Source: Patiria miniata
Lineage: Eukaryota > Echinodermata > Asteroidea > Valvatida > Asterinidae
Direction: 5' to 3'
NCBI RefSeq assembly: GCF_015706575.1
Contig: NW_024037065.1
Coordinates: 5,456,001-5,520,000, forward strand
Length of the DNA stretch: 64,000 nucleotides
Shown here: positions 34,644 through 47,615 of the stretch, piece after piece
How positions within the stretch are numbered: the stretch's first letter is position 1
How the letters are laid out: each line of letters starts with the position of its first letter
Notes under the pieces: generated by a model
Database searches by the model: none
Seen by the model: the letters and a program-made list of their open reading frames with translations, nothing else
Told to the model about the DNA's origin: nothing
Made by a program: the position numbers and the translations under genes

Positions 34644-37600
34644 TTCCCAACGAGGCACTGATTGTTTTCGATGAAGACAAAAAGAGTGCTATCGTGAAGA
34701 CTCGCACACTGGAGGCTACCGTGCCCCTCAAAAGCTTGAGGGAGGGCAACCCAATCGTACGCCTTCGTGCAACAGTACTTGGTCTGTCTGGTAAGAAAAC
34801 CCTGATGTCTTTTTAATATTTCCTGATCATCATACGCATAGTCATAAGATTTGAAAACATAACAGATATAATTCATGGTGAAACTTTCGAAAACAGGCTG
34901 TCCAAAAAAAAAATGTCCCTCTGGAGGGTGTACATAATTCTCATAATTTATAGAGAAAATTTTAAACTCAATTGTAGAATTGATGACCCAAACATGTTTC
35001 TTTCTTGTGTTAAGATTTCGTTGAATTTGGTTCAGTGGTTTTGAAACAAAGGTCATTGTAATAGGAGGATTCGGGCTGTTAGGGTTAAAACCCTAACTGT
35101 CCCAAATCCTCCAATTATGAATATGATTTTTCACACACCATGCTCCATTCCGTTTGGCAATAGATAACGTAAACTTGTCAAAAAGTCTTTCTTTTGATCC
35201 TTTAACTCTCTTGTTTTTCAATGGAATTAAACCAAAATTTTAGTTCATTTAAACAACGATTGCCAACATTTTATGGAGAGAATTTCATAACTTTTGTGCA
35301 AGAGGGTGAGATTTAATCACCATGCGAAGACAAATTACTCACTTTCATAATTTGCCACTTTTGAATTTGAAATGGAGATGGGGCTAAGGCCACGGTCTGA
35401 GCTTTGAAGCTTGTGTATGAATGCATTATCAGTCCTGATGTCCTTGCAAATGATTGAGGAGGTGTGCAATGACATCAGGGCTGATCCTGTATTCCTTCAG
35501 AAGCTTCCGGCCGCAGCACATGGCTTCAGCCCCGTCTCCAGCTCTGTGTCGACATTGGAGGACGTCAAGTCAAAAAAGCCGAATTCTGAAACTGATGAAA
35601 AACACTCCATAAAATATGTCATGCTTCGTTTACATGATATAAAATTTTGGTTTAATGATAGAGCGTAGGATTTTTTGGACACGTAGGGTATGTATTGGCG
35701 AACGTATAATGGTGCAAAATGGACTGGTGTTACATTCAAGGACTTTGTTTCAAAACCACTGAACCAAATCCAACAAAAACTTAACACAAGAAAGAAAAAT
35801 GTTTGGGCTCATCGATTCTATAATTGAATTTGAATTTTTTTTCATAATTACAAGAATTCTGTATACCTTTCTGAGGGTCATTTTTGGGGGACATCCTGTA
35901 TAATAAAGTAATACCCTGAAACGAAAATACAGGCATGATCTGCTACCACAGTGGAATCTAGATTTCCAACACCAGTGAAGTATTTTGGGCCATTGTCACC
36001 AAGGTGGCAGCCATATTTTTGCATGTAATCTTGTGATGCTTGCCCAAGAAACAGACCCGTTACTCTAGCATAGCTCTGTAGGCTGACCTAACTAAGAAAC
36101 CTTTGTTAGGCCAACAAAAAAAAGTCGGTAACTGGTCAGACCAAAGTTCCGGAATTGATGCGGCGATGCGGTTTTTTTTTGGGGGGGGGGATTGCTTTTT
36201 TTTCAAGCATGGATTGTACAAACAAGGTGGGTACTACATGTATGTTTTCCTTTTTTTATGTCCTTATATACATTGGTGTCCTCCATAATTTGCCTTGGTG
36301 CCCTCCATCATTTGATTAAAATCGACGCACGCTGACCAGAGACTGACCATTTTTTTTGGCCTTGGAGTTAAATGAAATAAAGTGACACTTGCATGATGAA
36401 TGACAGCATTGAATGCATTTGTGATTTACAGTGCACTTGGGACTGAATTATATAGATGGACTTGACAATGAGATGCACTATTTATAAAACAATGTTTGGT
36501 CATTTGCCAAGATGACCGATGCGTCCTTTACGAAATGGATAGACGGTATGGCAAAGAGCTGCGTGAGGCGGAACCCCCAAAGAAAAAAACACGGAGATCA
36601 ACAAAGGTATGAATACTTGGTATAAGTACAAAGGTATGAATATAAAGGTAAATATACGAAGGAAGAAGGAAGGATACAAAGGAATGTAGAGGAAGGAAGT
36701 TATTGGAAGGAAGGTAGAGGTACAAATGGAATAGTTGACCAACCAAGTGGAATATTACACTTTGGACCAATAACTACAACCGTCTATCAAGCTTTGAATC
36801 ACACAAACTAATGAAACAAAGTATAATGTAATAATAATTTGTTCAATCTGCAGGGGCTTTTGAAAATTTGAAATGTATAAAATGAAGCAGAACTGCGAAG
36901 CACTGTAGATAAGTAAATAGATTGAAACTAAGTTAAAGAAGTGCTCACCAGAAATCTCGGAGCTGACTAGCCCGAAAATATATGATGTTACCTTCACCTT
37001 TGTACCTATTACTAGGTCAGACAAATGTGGAAAGGGTCTCCAGAAAATAATTTCACAGCATTTTTTGGTAATAGCGGGCAGTCATGTCAAATCAATCAAA
37101 GGATTGTGAAGAAAATGTAGGTGGATGCCACCCATAATTTTGACCCAAATATACCTAATTTTGACCAGAATATACCTATTTTGAATAAATTGTCAATCCC
37201 TGCCGTGTAATATATTCTACTATCTGGTTATATTCTGCATCTTTGAAAACAATATTTTGGTGATTCTACTTAGCCTTACTTAAATAACCTATTCTTACGC
37301 ATTTAAGTGATTGAACAATTATCAAGACATAGTAACAATTAAAAATGGCTATAAAACTATTATACCCAACAATTTTGTGATTTTTCTTGTCTGCAGATAT
37401 CATCAAGTAGTCTTGCCAAACGTCAGTAGTATTGATGAGCTACAAATTCACCAAGTTGCTTACTGGCACAGTCACCCTATTAATACCTAATGGAAAATGA
37501 TGTGAACAATGATAAAATGTTGATATTTAGCTCGGTAAACAAAAACGGAGGAGAATGAGCTGACTGTCCATAAACTGGGCTAAAATTAGGCGAAGGGTCG

Positions 37601-38009
37601 CCTCATGTGGGAGACTTGAATAAATTTAAGAAAATCCCCCCCCCCAAAAAAAAACATTATTGCCTGCAATAATTTTGTCTGCAATAATTATGTCATATTG
37701 CCTGCAATAATTATGTTAATGACAATAAGTTTTCTTACCCCTTTTTTTTCTTCATAATTTTGGGAATTTCCTTGAACTTTTTCCTTGAACTTTTTCAAGC
37801 TTTCACTAATTAGGCCTACATGTATTAACGGACACCTCGTGTTTTGAGATTTTCTGCTGTGCTAAATATCACAGCGCTATCATTTGTTCACATAATTTTC
37901 CATGAGGTTTTAATAGGGTTACTGTGCCAGTGAGCAACTTGCTGAATTTGAAGCTCGTCAGAACCGAGGTTTGGCAAGACTAATTGAAGATGTCTGGGGA
38001 CATTTGTAG
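34644..38009 (+). CDS. Unidentified host-type gene, three spliced exons (possible N-terminal part of a BEN-domain gene)
   Basis: Three exons join in frame: 34644-34790 (phase 1 to 1), 36512-36606 (1 to 0) and 37917-38009 (0, ending TAG). All have AG/GT borders; the first donor is GTAAGA and the second GTATGA. Exon 1 reads VPNEALIVFDEDKKSAIVKT... then VPLKSLREG, like the small N-terminal domain seen before BEN domains in some invertebrate proteins. Exon 2 reads DRCVLYEMDRRYGKELREAE then PPKKKTRR, a likely nuclear localisation signal. Exon 3 reads GYCASEQLAEFEARQ... then LIEDVWGHL and stop. Exon 2 could instead splice in phase 0 to 41445, the acceptor of the BEN copy 2 region, making exon 3 an alternative ending. 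The upstream exons and the start were not found. The link to BEN is inference. Confidence 0.5.
34893..35903. mobile_element. 1-kb element with long inverted repeats
   Basis: The arm 34893-35060 (GGCTGTCC, poly-A, ATGTCCCTCTGGAGGG..., ATTTGGTTCAGTGGTTTTG) is repeated in inverse orientation at about 35745-35903 (CAAAACCACTGAACCAAATC ... GACATCCTG) at roughly 80 percent identity by eye. Between the arms is a short open stretch (35433-35600, LMSLQMIEEVCNDIRADPVF) that may be a captured exon. It lies in an intron of the preceding gene. Confidence 0.55.
35063..35112. repeat. TTAGGG-centred mini-palindrome
   Basis: GGAGGATTCGGGCTGTTAGG then GTT, a short AA spacer and AACCCTAACTGTCCCAAATC then CTCC form a 50-bp inverted repeat around GTTAGGGTT/AACCCTAAC. 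Comparable TTAGGG cores occur in elements at 57.2 and 58.2 kb. Confidence 0.6.
36109..36361. mobile_element. Harbinger-type MITE, GGCCAAA termini (copy a)
   Basis: The left end is GGCCAACAAAAAAAAGTCGG and the right end, complemented, is GGCCAAAAAAAATGGTCAGT. The flanks are TTA and TTG. It shares terminal sequence with the copies at 39161 and 43711. It lies in the intron before the exon at 36512. Confidence 0.6.
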
Positions 38010-39160
38010 CCATCGTAGTAGCCATTTGTATCGTTGCTATGATCTCATAATTTATTCAGTCACTCTTTAGAAATGTTACAGAGACAGATACCGGAACCAC
38101 ACTAAGTCAATTCCGCAACAAAAATATGAGAAAGAAACAACGCTTTCAAAATACGTATGGGGCTTGAAGAACAAAAAGCGTAGGTTACACAATACGATGG
38201 TACATTCTGAAAAAAATCCAACACAAACAGCAGGTTTATGAAAATTGAGTATATTTAGGGTCAAACTAATAATGGCACCCACCTACATCTTATGGTTCAA
38301 AGAACTGAACTAGCATGGATGCCAGCTGTTACCAAAAAAATGATGTGATTTTTTTTTCTAGAGAACTTTTTTCCACATTTGGCTGGCATAACGTAACCCA
38401 AAACAAATATATTTCATATTTAAAACAAGTGTGAGTGCACAATAAATTCTGGCATTCATGCATGAAAGTCTCGTAAAAGAAACAATTGTGCCCACAAGCA
38501 TAGGCCCCCACACAAATCATGTTCCAATATTTATCCAAAAGAGGCCCCCTATAAAAAGTTTATAGCGCTGCCTGCGCTATACCATGCGACTATAATGTTA
38601 CCGTTTCGTCCACAAATCCAGTTTCAAGAATTGTTGTTACAATTGTCTTCAAACATCACCAGTGATAAAACCTCAGTATAAAATTAAAAATCATCGACAA
38701 AGTCCTTTTTGAATACCAAATTTTAACAAAAAAGGTGTATTTTATAAATTCTAATGCTAGCCAAAGCAGGGTCATTAATAAAGATATTGTTTAATGCAGT
38801 TGTTGAAACAGGTAGTCTGTGTCAATTTAATTGTTCCAAACAGTCAGACCACCCAACAACTTGCTTTTTGAAAGAAAACTGATTTAAGGGTTACTTCATA
38901 TAAACAGTGATGGAATTTTAACGGGAAGAGTAATTGAAACAATTTTCTCATTTCAAATGACAAAGCAATTTTCCATTCACTGTTGCTTGTGATTTCATAG
39001 CGCTGCTTAACGGTTAGCAGAAAATCATGCTCCTGCTCAAGCACAGTGTCATGTTGTTGATGCATTTTAACATGGTAGGTAGCATGAGCCATTGAGACAT
39101 CAGCCCTGGAGACATAATAGCCTCGTATCATCAGCCCCAGACTTGGTGCCAAGTCGGTAA

Positions 39161-39832
39161 GGCCAAACAAAAAAAGGTGTGTTTACGGCAACGGTCTGAA
39201 AAAAAAATTCCAGGTAGGTAGGTCGGGAAATAATTTTATTTTGTAATATTTTTATTGCAGTTCTGCATGCTCATGCATGTTCTCTCGCAAAATATTTGTA
39301 TAAAAACATTATTCAAGCATTCAAGATATTTAATCAATACATTTCATTTCAATATATTATAATGGTGTATGTAACGATTAAATTGTGCATTTTAATGGCG
39401 TGTATAATAATCATATTGTGCATATCGGGTCTGAAAAATGTGACTATCATTTTTGTCGGGCCGAAATTCGCAGTACGCACGTTTGTACGTGGGGATAACC
39501 ATGCCGTCCGTTGGCCAGGCGCACCAGTTCACCCCGATGCGTTTGTGCAAAAATAATCGTACTTCATGTAGTTTGAAAACTCAAGTTTTGAGATTGTCGC
39601 GATTTTCGCATGTTTGACACAAGTATGTTTGTGTCAAATCATGGTCAGTTTCAAGTGCGGAAAATGGTTCATGTTCCTGGCAAATAATTAGAGTACTTGA
39701 AATGTTTGAAATTTGTTCATTAAAAATGATCAATATCAACCTTCAAAATGGCAATTGAAAAGTTTGAGATCGGCAATTTGGCCGAAAAATTCCAGGTCGG
39801 TCGGGTTACCATAAACACACTTTTTTTTGGCC
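39161..39832. mobile_element. Harbinger-type MITE, GGCCAAA termini (copy b)
   Basis: The left end is GGCCAAACAAAAAAAGGTGT then GTTTACGG. The right end, complemented, is GGCCAAAAAAAAGTGTGTTT then ATGG. Both flanks are TAA (39158-39160 and 39833-39835), the TWA duplication of PIF/Harbinger. The subterminal arms share CCAGGTMGGTMGG. Confidence 0.75.
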
Positions 39833-40452
39833 TAATTTTTCTACCTTCGGTTACTGGCTCCACATACGCAAAATATCGCTGCAATGTGCGTAGTCTGGTT
39901 CCCAGACCAAATTATGCTGACTAATTCTGATCAATTACCCAACTTGGAGAAAACGTTTTCATTTTTGTACACATCATATGTGAGTCTAATGGACCTATCC
40001 AGTAAGCACCGCCCCATGGTATTCTGACCAATCACAGCCGTGATTTATGTCCGACGTGCGTGCACAAAAGTCCGGCAGGAAAATGCAGTGTGGCATTGGA
40101 GAGGAGCACATGTTAATTTGCCCACGTGTGCAGTGGGAGGGGCTTATTGGATCGGTCCATTTAATACTCATTACTTTTAGGTTTTGTACTTTGTGTTGTG
40201 TAACATTACAAAATTAATTATAGGGCATACATTGAACAGGACTCAAATAATTATGTCAAAAACCGTATCACAATGATACATTTTACTTTACCGCAAAAAT
40301 GCAGTGCATATATCGCGCTGCTTGGTTATAAGATTAACTGTGCGAGAACGTAGTCAACAAGTGGTTAGATTTGTCGCAACCCAGCCAATTACATACAAGT
40401 CTGATTCCAGCTGCGCCAATGGAATTTAACTGAAGTTAACAGATAAAACAGA

Positions 40453-40942
40453 CATCATCAGCCGTGGGTCATCAGCCGTGGGGTCATCAGCCGTGGGTCA
40501 TCAGCCGTGGGGTCATCAGCCTTGGGGTCATCAGCCGTGGGGTCATCAGCCGTGGGGTCATCAGCCGTGGGGTCATCAGCCGTGGGGTCATCAGCCGTGG
40601 GGTCATCAGCCCTGGCGTCATCAGCCCTGGCGTCATCAGCCCTGGCGTCATCAGCCCTGGCATCATCAACCGTGGCGTCATCAGCTCTGGCTTCATTAGC
40701 CCTGACGTCATCAGCCCTTGCGTTATTCGCCGTGGCGTCATCAGCCGTGGGTCATCAGCCGTGGCGTCCTCAGCCCTGGCTTCTTTAGCCGTGGCATCAT
40801 CAGCCGTGGCGTCATCAGCCCTGGCGTCACCAGCCCTGGCTTCTTCAGCCGTGGCATCATCAGCCCTGGCTTCTTCAGCCCTGGCTTCTTCAGCCCTGGC
40901 GTCATCAGTTGTGACATCATCAGCCGAGGCTTCGTCAGCTGC
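40453..40942. repeat. 15-bp minisatellite, about 32 copies
   Basis: The unit is GTCATCAGCCGTGGG with variants (CCTGGC, TTCTTCAGCC, CATCATCAGCC). Because the period is divisible by three, all frames stay open and give GVISRG-, GHQPW- or ASSAL-type pseudo-proteins. No splice or homology support for coding. It ends about 500 bp before the BEN copy 2 exon. Confidence 0.8.
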
Positions 40943-41444
40943 GTCATACTTTTGTACTGACTTTGATCGAATAAAATTTTAACGGAATTGATAATTTTTG
41001 ATATAAAATTAAAAAGGAAAATAGAATTAAAAAGGAATGCCCCAACCAGAACTATTATATGCGGACACTATTATACGCGGACAGCGGCTCAACAAATTAC
41101 GCGCAGTTGCAGATCAATGAAAGGTGACAATACAGGGGCCTGCTGCATGGCAGCTCTCATTCATAAACAATGCCCGAATGCTTTCACTTATACATTCCAA
41201 GCAAAGAATAACCAAAAATGAATGGACCGCAGTTTCGGAGACACTTACGAGCATGTTTTTTTATCTGAAATATATTTCTTTGTTTTGGCTTCCGCCTTTT
41301 TTAACTCGCCCTGTAAAGTGACTAAAAAATTTAGTTTTTGGTTACAGTCTTATAATTGTTACCTTTTCCAACTTTTTGTTCGTAGGCAAAGGAGGTTAAG
41401 AAGGCAGCAAAAAAAAAATGAAAGCAAAAATGTTCGCTTTTTAG

Positions 41445-42624
41445 GACTTCCCTAATGACATCACTGCTCAAGGCACTAGCACGGATGACACTGTGGCTGA
41501 TGTTGCCAGGACCAATGAGGTTATGGATGGAAACTCCTAGGGTCACGCCACTGATGATAACGCCAGGGATGACGCCATGGCTGATATTGTTACTTCCGAT
41601 GATTCCAGAGATTTCATGGATGAGACCCCAGATGAAGCCACAGCTACAGATGACACTATTGCCAATGATGTTCCAGGAGATCACAACCCAGTTGACAACA
41701 ACTTGGCCACTGGTTTAGTTGATGACGCCATGGATGAAGCTGCTGTGGATGACCCTATGGCCAACGGCTTAGTTGATGACGATGAAGCCATAGCCGATGA
41801 AGCCACAGCCAATAAAGCCGTGGGCGGAGAGGAAAACAGGCTTTTGTTTGATTTTGATATTTTTGAACTGTTTCCCGAATTACGAGCAAATGAAGGAGTA
41901 CTAGAGCAGTTGGAGGGTATAAATCATGAGGGGATAGATGGCGTGGATGTCGACCTGGAAGAGGAAGAGCGAGGACCCATAGAAGGGGAAGAGTTTGGAG
42001 GCGTAGACGAGGAAGAGCGTAGAGGTGTGGAAGAGGAAGTGCGTAGAGGCGAGGAAGAGGAAGAGCATAGAGGCGAGGATGAGGACGAGCAAGCAGGCAT
42101 GGAAGGGGAAAGAGGGCACATCGGAGTAAATGGGGAGGGATTAAGACGGGAGGGGGCGATCAGATGCTACACAGAATTGTCAACCTAGTCAGGGCAAATA
42201 ACTTGGAGTTAAATCGCATCAAGGCTCGTCTTGATAGGGTTAAAAAACCTACTCCAGCCTGCGAGGCTTAGACCTCAGAATCGGATCCAACGGCTCTAGA
42301 GCTACTCCTGTGCAAGAGAATGACGAAGACGACCTGATCAGACTACGACACAACAGTTCCTCAAATCGGAATGTTGCAGTGCAGCTTGCACGTAGAGCCT
42401 TCACCAACGCAGAGCTCATGAACAACAAAACCTATCTAACCGGAATGCGGAGGGGAGCAGTGCACGGCGAGCTTGATGCTGACAAACTTACCCAGCTTGA
42501 GAACACCTACTTCCGCATCGTAGATATCGCTGAGGGGCAGAGAGCAGAGGAATGGAAGATGTGCTGCAAGGCTATCGACGCAGCTGGCCGCTTACTGCTG
42601 CAAAAGCACCTGCAAAATCATTAA
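41445..42624 (+). pseudogene. BEN-domain protein, acidic region, coiled coil and BEN domain (copy 2)
   Basis: After CTTTTTAG the reading starts DFPNDITAQGTSTDDTVADV, meets a TAG near 41539, and resumes as an Asp/Glu/Ala-rich stretch (41577-42188, ATG at 41577) that includes LLFDFDIFELFPELRANEG and many EEE/RRG repeats. A coiled coil in another frame (LHRIVNLVRANNLELNRIKA, about 42160-42240) follows. The last frame, 42310-42624, holds the BEN-like domain (VAVQLARRAFTNAELM, LDADKLTQLENTYFRIV, then AIDAAGRLL). The order of parts matches copy 1 at 1.06-2.17 kb. Frames differ between parts, so it is either broken by small indels or has undetected short introns. Exons at 34.6 and 36.5 kb may belong to it. 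Confidence 0.6.
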
Positions 42625-43710
42625 ATTCAAGTAAATCAAGTAATATTCGGAATATAAGCCGCTTATATGTTGAATTTGCCCATGAAAATGTTTACTGCAG
42701 CTTATACACAGGGCGGCTTATACGCCGAGCCGTGAAGAATAAAAATGACATTCAAATGTGAATTTAATGTACTTGTATAAGGAAAGATCTGTTGCTTAAA
42801 TGAATCATCAATTAAGAAAGTCATAAACAAACCGAAAGCACGTCCAACGAAAAGGTACTGAGCGGTAAAAAGTACAGCTAGCGAAAGCTGTCTCTTTGAC
42901 ATCGACAACCGGCCGTACATGCATGCTGCATGCCTTTCCCATGGACACCATTTGTTGTAATAAAGGAGTGTACTTTCCTGGGAACAATAATTACCAATAT
43001 TTCTGCTGTTTAAAAACAGAAAAAAGATAACTAATACTTTTTATGGCATTCCAAATATTTTTCTATTAAATAATCAGTTGTTCAATGTCACAAAATAATG
43101 TTTTTTTTCTTGAAATGTATTCAAGAAACGATGTAAAACTCAAAGCAGGGGCTAAAAATTACCCCTTACGAAATGAATGGATTCGTTCATAAAATTTTCA
43201 GCATCGTGTTGACTATTTTCAAAGAAAGTTACGATCGCAACTTGAATTTTGACGTTAGTAATCACAACAATTTGATACGTTTTGTTGTAAAAACGGACCC
43301 GTTTATTCTTAGGACAAAACAAATCAGCATCTGTTGCCACAAAGCAGCATTTGTAGCCTCCAGTCAAACGACACACAGTGGGTTACATATCTCAAGTGCT
43401 GGGGGAAAATGTTATCATTTGCCGGCGCTAGCTGCTGGGCCATCATGGCCATGCTTAGCTTATGGCTTAGGGTTGCAACAATTTTTCCAATAATTAAAAT
43501 GAAAGTTTAGTTGTAGCAACACGCACTGTGTGCTCCGTCTAAATGGGCGAGCGCAGACTGAGGGAGACGATCCCCAGTAACCGGCAATCACAACTAATGC
43601 TGACAGAATTGTCATGTTGGTTGAAACCCAAGAAATATAAAAAAAAATGCAATGCAGAATTAATAACAGAGTAATTGCATAAGTTATCTCACAAATAATT
43701 AAGACTATAA

Positions 43711-44098
43711 GGCCAAAAAAAAGTCTCCGGTTTCTGGTATGCACGCGCGTCGCTGTAGCCATGCGCGTTGGCAAAATGATTTTTTTTTTTTTTTCAATGA
43801 AAGATGATGTCTCAAAACCGCCAAACTCACTGGTTTGACTGGAATCCTGCTGCTGCACAATTGTAACGTGCTTTTAGATGGAGTTATGGTTGAGAATAAG
43901 CTTTATGTGGCCTCTCTGGACTCCCAATCCCATATAGGCCTTTTTGTGCTAAGTTTAGTCGGGCACCATTTGCAGTCATCACACGGCATTTGAAGCAAAA
44001 AAGTCAGGTAAAAAAAAAAAAAAAAAAAAAAACGCGTCGCCGCACCACTTTTAGGGCAAGCTCCATACCAGAAACCGGAGACTTTTTTTTTTTTGGCC
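43711..44098. mobile_element. Harbinger-type MITE, GGCCAAA termini (copy c)
   Basis: GGCCAAAAAAAAGTCTCCGG then TTTCTGGTATG on the left is mirrored by CATACCAGAAACCGGAGAC...TTTTGGCC on the right. Both flanks are TAA (43708-43710 and 44099-44101). It is 388 bp with no ORF of note. Confidence 0.8.
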
Positions 44099-45167
44099 TA
44101 AAAAAAAATATCGATTTTTTTTCATAACTTACCGGCAAAGCTTTGACCTTCCACATTTTTGTGTGCGTGAGTGTTCAAGGGGTGACTTTCAAGGCTGGAA
44201 TTGAGTGATCGTTACGCCAGCTGTGTAATCGAACACGCGCACCCTTGTGTAATCCATAGATATGGAATATAAAGACTAGATCGTTCAAGCATTTTTTAAA
44301 GTTTTTCTAGGGTCGTATCGAATTTCATTTGCATGTATTTGGCGGGAAATAAGGGATCTCATGAATAAATAATATATGTAAATAATGCCTAATAACCAAT
44401 CAAACATCGATACGTTACATTTGAGCTTTCGACGGACGCTAGATGCGAAGCTGACCGGCCGAGGTAAGCCAATCCTCTTCACTTTTGGCGCGTTTAAGGT
44501 CCATTTTTTTATCAATGTGAAATAAATTACCCGGTAACTGTCCTGTCTTACCAAAAAAATGATTTTTTTTTTAGATTCCCACTCGCATGTAACTAATTTC
44601 AAGAGTTTTTACCCCTTAAGTGGTTGTACATGTCGACTGAGCTAATATTTTTTCTTGGCACTACAATACAAATCTCGTTAGTGTTTTGAGGCAACGGGCT
44701 TCGAGTTTAACGGTCAAAATTCACGGACTAATACAGCGTACCGTGCGCAGTCATGAACACGCGCCGTGAAATGCGGCCAGTGACCTGTGCGTTATCACGC
44801 GCTAAACACGGTACGCAGTGACAATATTGGGGCACTTACTAGTTGTCAGTGGGCTCAAATTTAAAAATTCTCAAATTTTTGTGGCAATTATTTCAAGCCT
44901 AGGCCCTATTTACAGGTGATTTAAAAAAAAAAAAAGGCAAATCATTGAAAACAATTATGATATCGATAGGCCAAGGCCCATATGATATGATTCATTACAT
45001 TTAAAGGTATGAATTTGTCAATAATCAAATTACATGTGTCATTTTTGTAAAGGGGAGGGGGAAACGACTTAATAAATTGTTACTAGAAATTTCATTTCAA
45101 ATCAAATATAGACTTATTGCATCTTATTATTTTTCTTATAATTTCTTTGTCTTCACAGTTCTCCAAG
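44099..45167. other. Region upstream of the RAG1-RING-like transposase; no gene
   Basis: AT-rich with a GC-richer patch at 44680-44830. It should contain the left terminus of the transposon, but I could not identify one by eye. Confidence 0.4.
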
Positions 45168-47615
45168 ATGGATCAACACAAGCAAAACTTAGATAAGTTG
45201 TGTAGACTTTGTGGGGCGATGTGTATCAGCTTTTGCAGCAACGCGTAGTAAATGTGCCAAGCTATGTAGTGCGAGCACCGAAAAGATCATGGCAACAATC
45301 CACGTCGATGTCGCAAAAGATGTTATAAACATTCACCCCCGGCACATGTGTTACTGTTCACTGTTTCTTGTTACTATTTGCCGTTTGTTTCTTTTGTTAA
45401 AACTGCCCTCACTTGGCGACCTCATCCCAGGCTGGGTGCCTGCCCTGTTTGTACAAATTTTGCCCAAAAGTCCAGGCCTGGCAGAAGAAAGATTAAGGCG
45501 AAATCTGGTGGTCGGCCTCGAGCACCCCCTCCAATTTGGGAACACTTCAGTAGTCTCCCCGCCTCCCCAACAGTCTCCAGGGAGAAGATCCTTCAATTTG
45601 AGCCTTTGTCAAGCACCCCCTATTGAATGTAAAATTTGCACCATGTTGCTTGACAGTGCCCTGGAGACACCTTGCATGCACCTGTATTGTTTTGAGTGCT
45701 TGGCAACTAGGTTTGAAACTTCAGATTCAACCACAATACTTTGCCCGAAAGGCCAAGAACCAGTACACTTCAAGGATGTCACTGCTCCCAGAGGATATTT
45801 TGCATCACTGTTTTCTAATTTAGTTTTGAAGTGTACAGCATGCAACGTGAGCGTAACTGTGGGGATATTAGTTCGCATGTTTGTAACAAAGTGAAAAATC
45901 CAGAAGAAACTAGTCCATCTTTCTCAGTTTTTCATGATCATTCATATGTGACGTCCTCCGAGCAACCGAGCGAAGTCACCCATCTTCTCCAGCGTCCCCT
46001 GACAGCACCTGTGACCCCCCTGATTGAGCTTGGTACCCACATCCTGAAGACGAAGTTGACGCAGTCGAGAGATGGGTCCACAACGCAGTACAGAACCGAG
46101 GGCCTGATAAGATATAAAGAAAACTGCTTGTCAGGGACTTAAAATTAAAAAATAGTTGTATATTTTCTATACCTTTTTTTACCATTGTCCAATAGGCTTA
46201 ACTGAATTGTTCTGAAATGTTCTATTCAATAGCCTCTGACAACACATTGTGTGCCCCAGCCTCGCAAAAGCATCGGGGATGCATGCTCTTCCACCATCAG
46301 AAATCGCTCCAGGGTTCTTGACAACACCAAAGGGTCTTGTCAGCATGGATGCTAGTGAGATACAACAGAACGATGAGCTCCAGGTCTCTGCCCTGTGTAA
46401 AGAATTGCAGGGCATCTTGCAGGAGGTTGAAACTTAACACCATCAGGATTCCTGCAATGAAGCACCTTGCTGTCAAGTCTCACCTCGGAATCTCTGGACG
46501 CGCATCAGGGAATTGAAGAAATGGTTGAAGGGCTACAACATCTTAACTGAAGGCGAACAGGCCCTGCGTCAACAACAACACGACGTGGTAGCCGACAACC
46601 TGTTCGTTGAAAGTCCTCCCTTCTCGTTCCCTGATTAAATTAACGGAATAGTTACCATCGAGCAAGCCCCCTGCGTCGGTGTTAAGTCCCTCGTAGCCAA
46701 AGACACGAAGCAACTAGAGGAATATCAGATGTAAGAAAAATATCAGCGTTTAATTTATGAAATAGGACAAAAAAATATGTTCAGATATTATAATTCATGT
46801 CAAATTCTTTCAAATATGCAGGCGGGACCAGCTGACCTGACACAAGGGCAACATCCCACACAATGAGGTCTGGGTGAAAGTCGGAGGCGATAAGGGAGGA
46901 AGGACGTTCAAGCAAATGATCCAGGTCTGCAACGTTGAATGTCCCAACTTCCTTAGGCACACCGTCGTTGTCTGTGCTTTTGCTGCAAGGGACATCAGCG
47001 ACAACCTGAAGACTGGTCTTCGACGCTTCCGTCAACAAGTTGCAGCACTCCAGTCCGGCACTTGAAAGAGCCATAACGTCAGGCTCTATGTGTTCAGGGA
47101 CTACGAGTATCTCTGCCGTGTATATGGGATTTTCGGAGCCAGCGGTAATAATGCATTTTACTCTTAAAGTATTTTTTTTTTTTTTTAAGTGGCAAACACT
47201 TTATTTCTCCTTTGAGATAAGTAAAACTTTCAAAAACAATTGAAATATCTTTAATGAAATGCTTTTCTTTCTTGAATAAAGGGCGCCACTGTTGCCTTTA
47301 TTGTAACATCATAAAGGAAAACATGCAGCGGCCCCGTGGAAAAAGACCACCATCCCAGCAGAGAACCCTACAGTCCCAGAACAACGACCTTCAAGGATTC
47401 AAGGAAGCTGGTTCCAAACTCTCCAAGTCCAAACTCTTCAACAACGTGATTGATGAGCCAATATGCGCTATTCCATTGACCCAGGTGATTGTAAGCGCGT
47501 GGACATAATCTCTGACTTTTAACAAAAACTGATTAATATAAAGATGTGTTGTTTATTTTATCGCTAGGTCTGCCCACCCGGACTTCACATCAGCCTCGGG
47601 TTATACCTCAAACAT

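Noticed and set aside
35433-35600. Middle exon of the 34.6-38.0 kb gene
   Set aside because: It could splice in phase 1, but it lies between the arms of an inserted inverted-repeat element, no donor was clear, and the flanking exons join in frame without it.
40464-40982. 172-residue repetitive protein (GVISRG repeats)
   Set aside because: The frame is open only because a 15-bp minisatellite has no stop in it. Several other frames are equally open.
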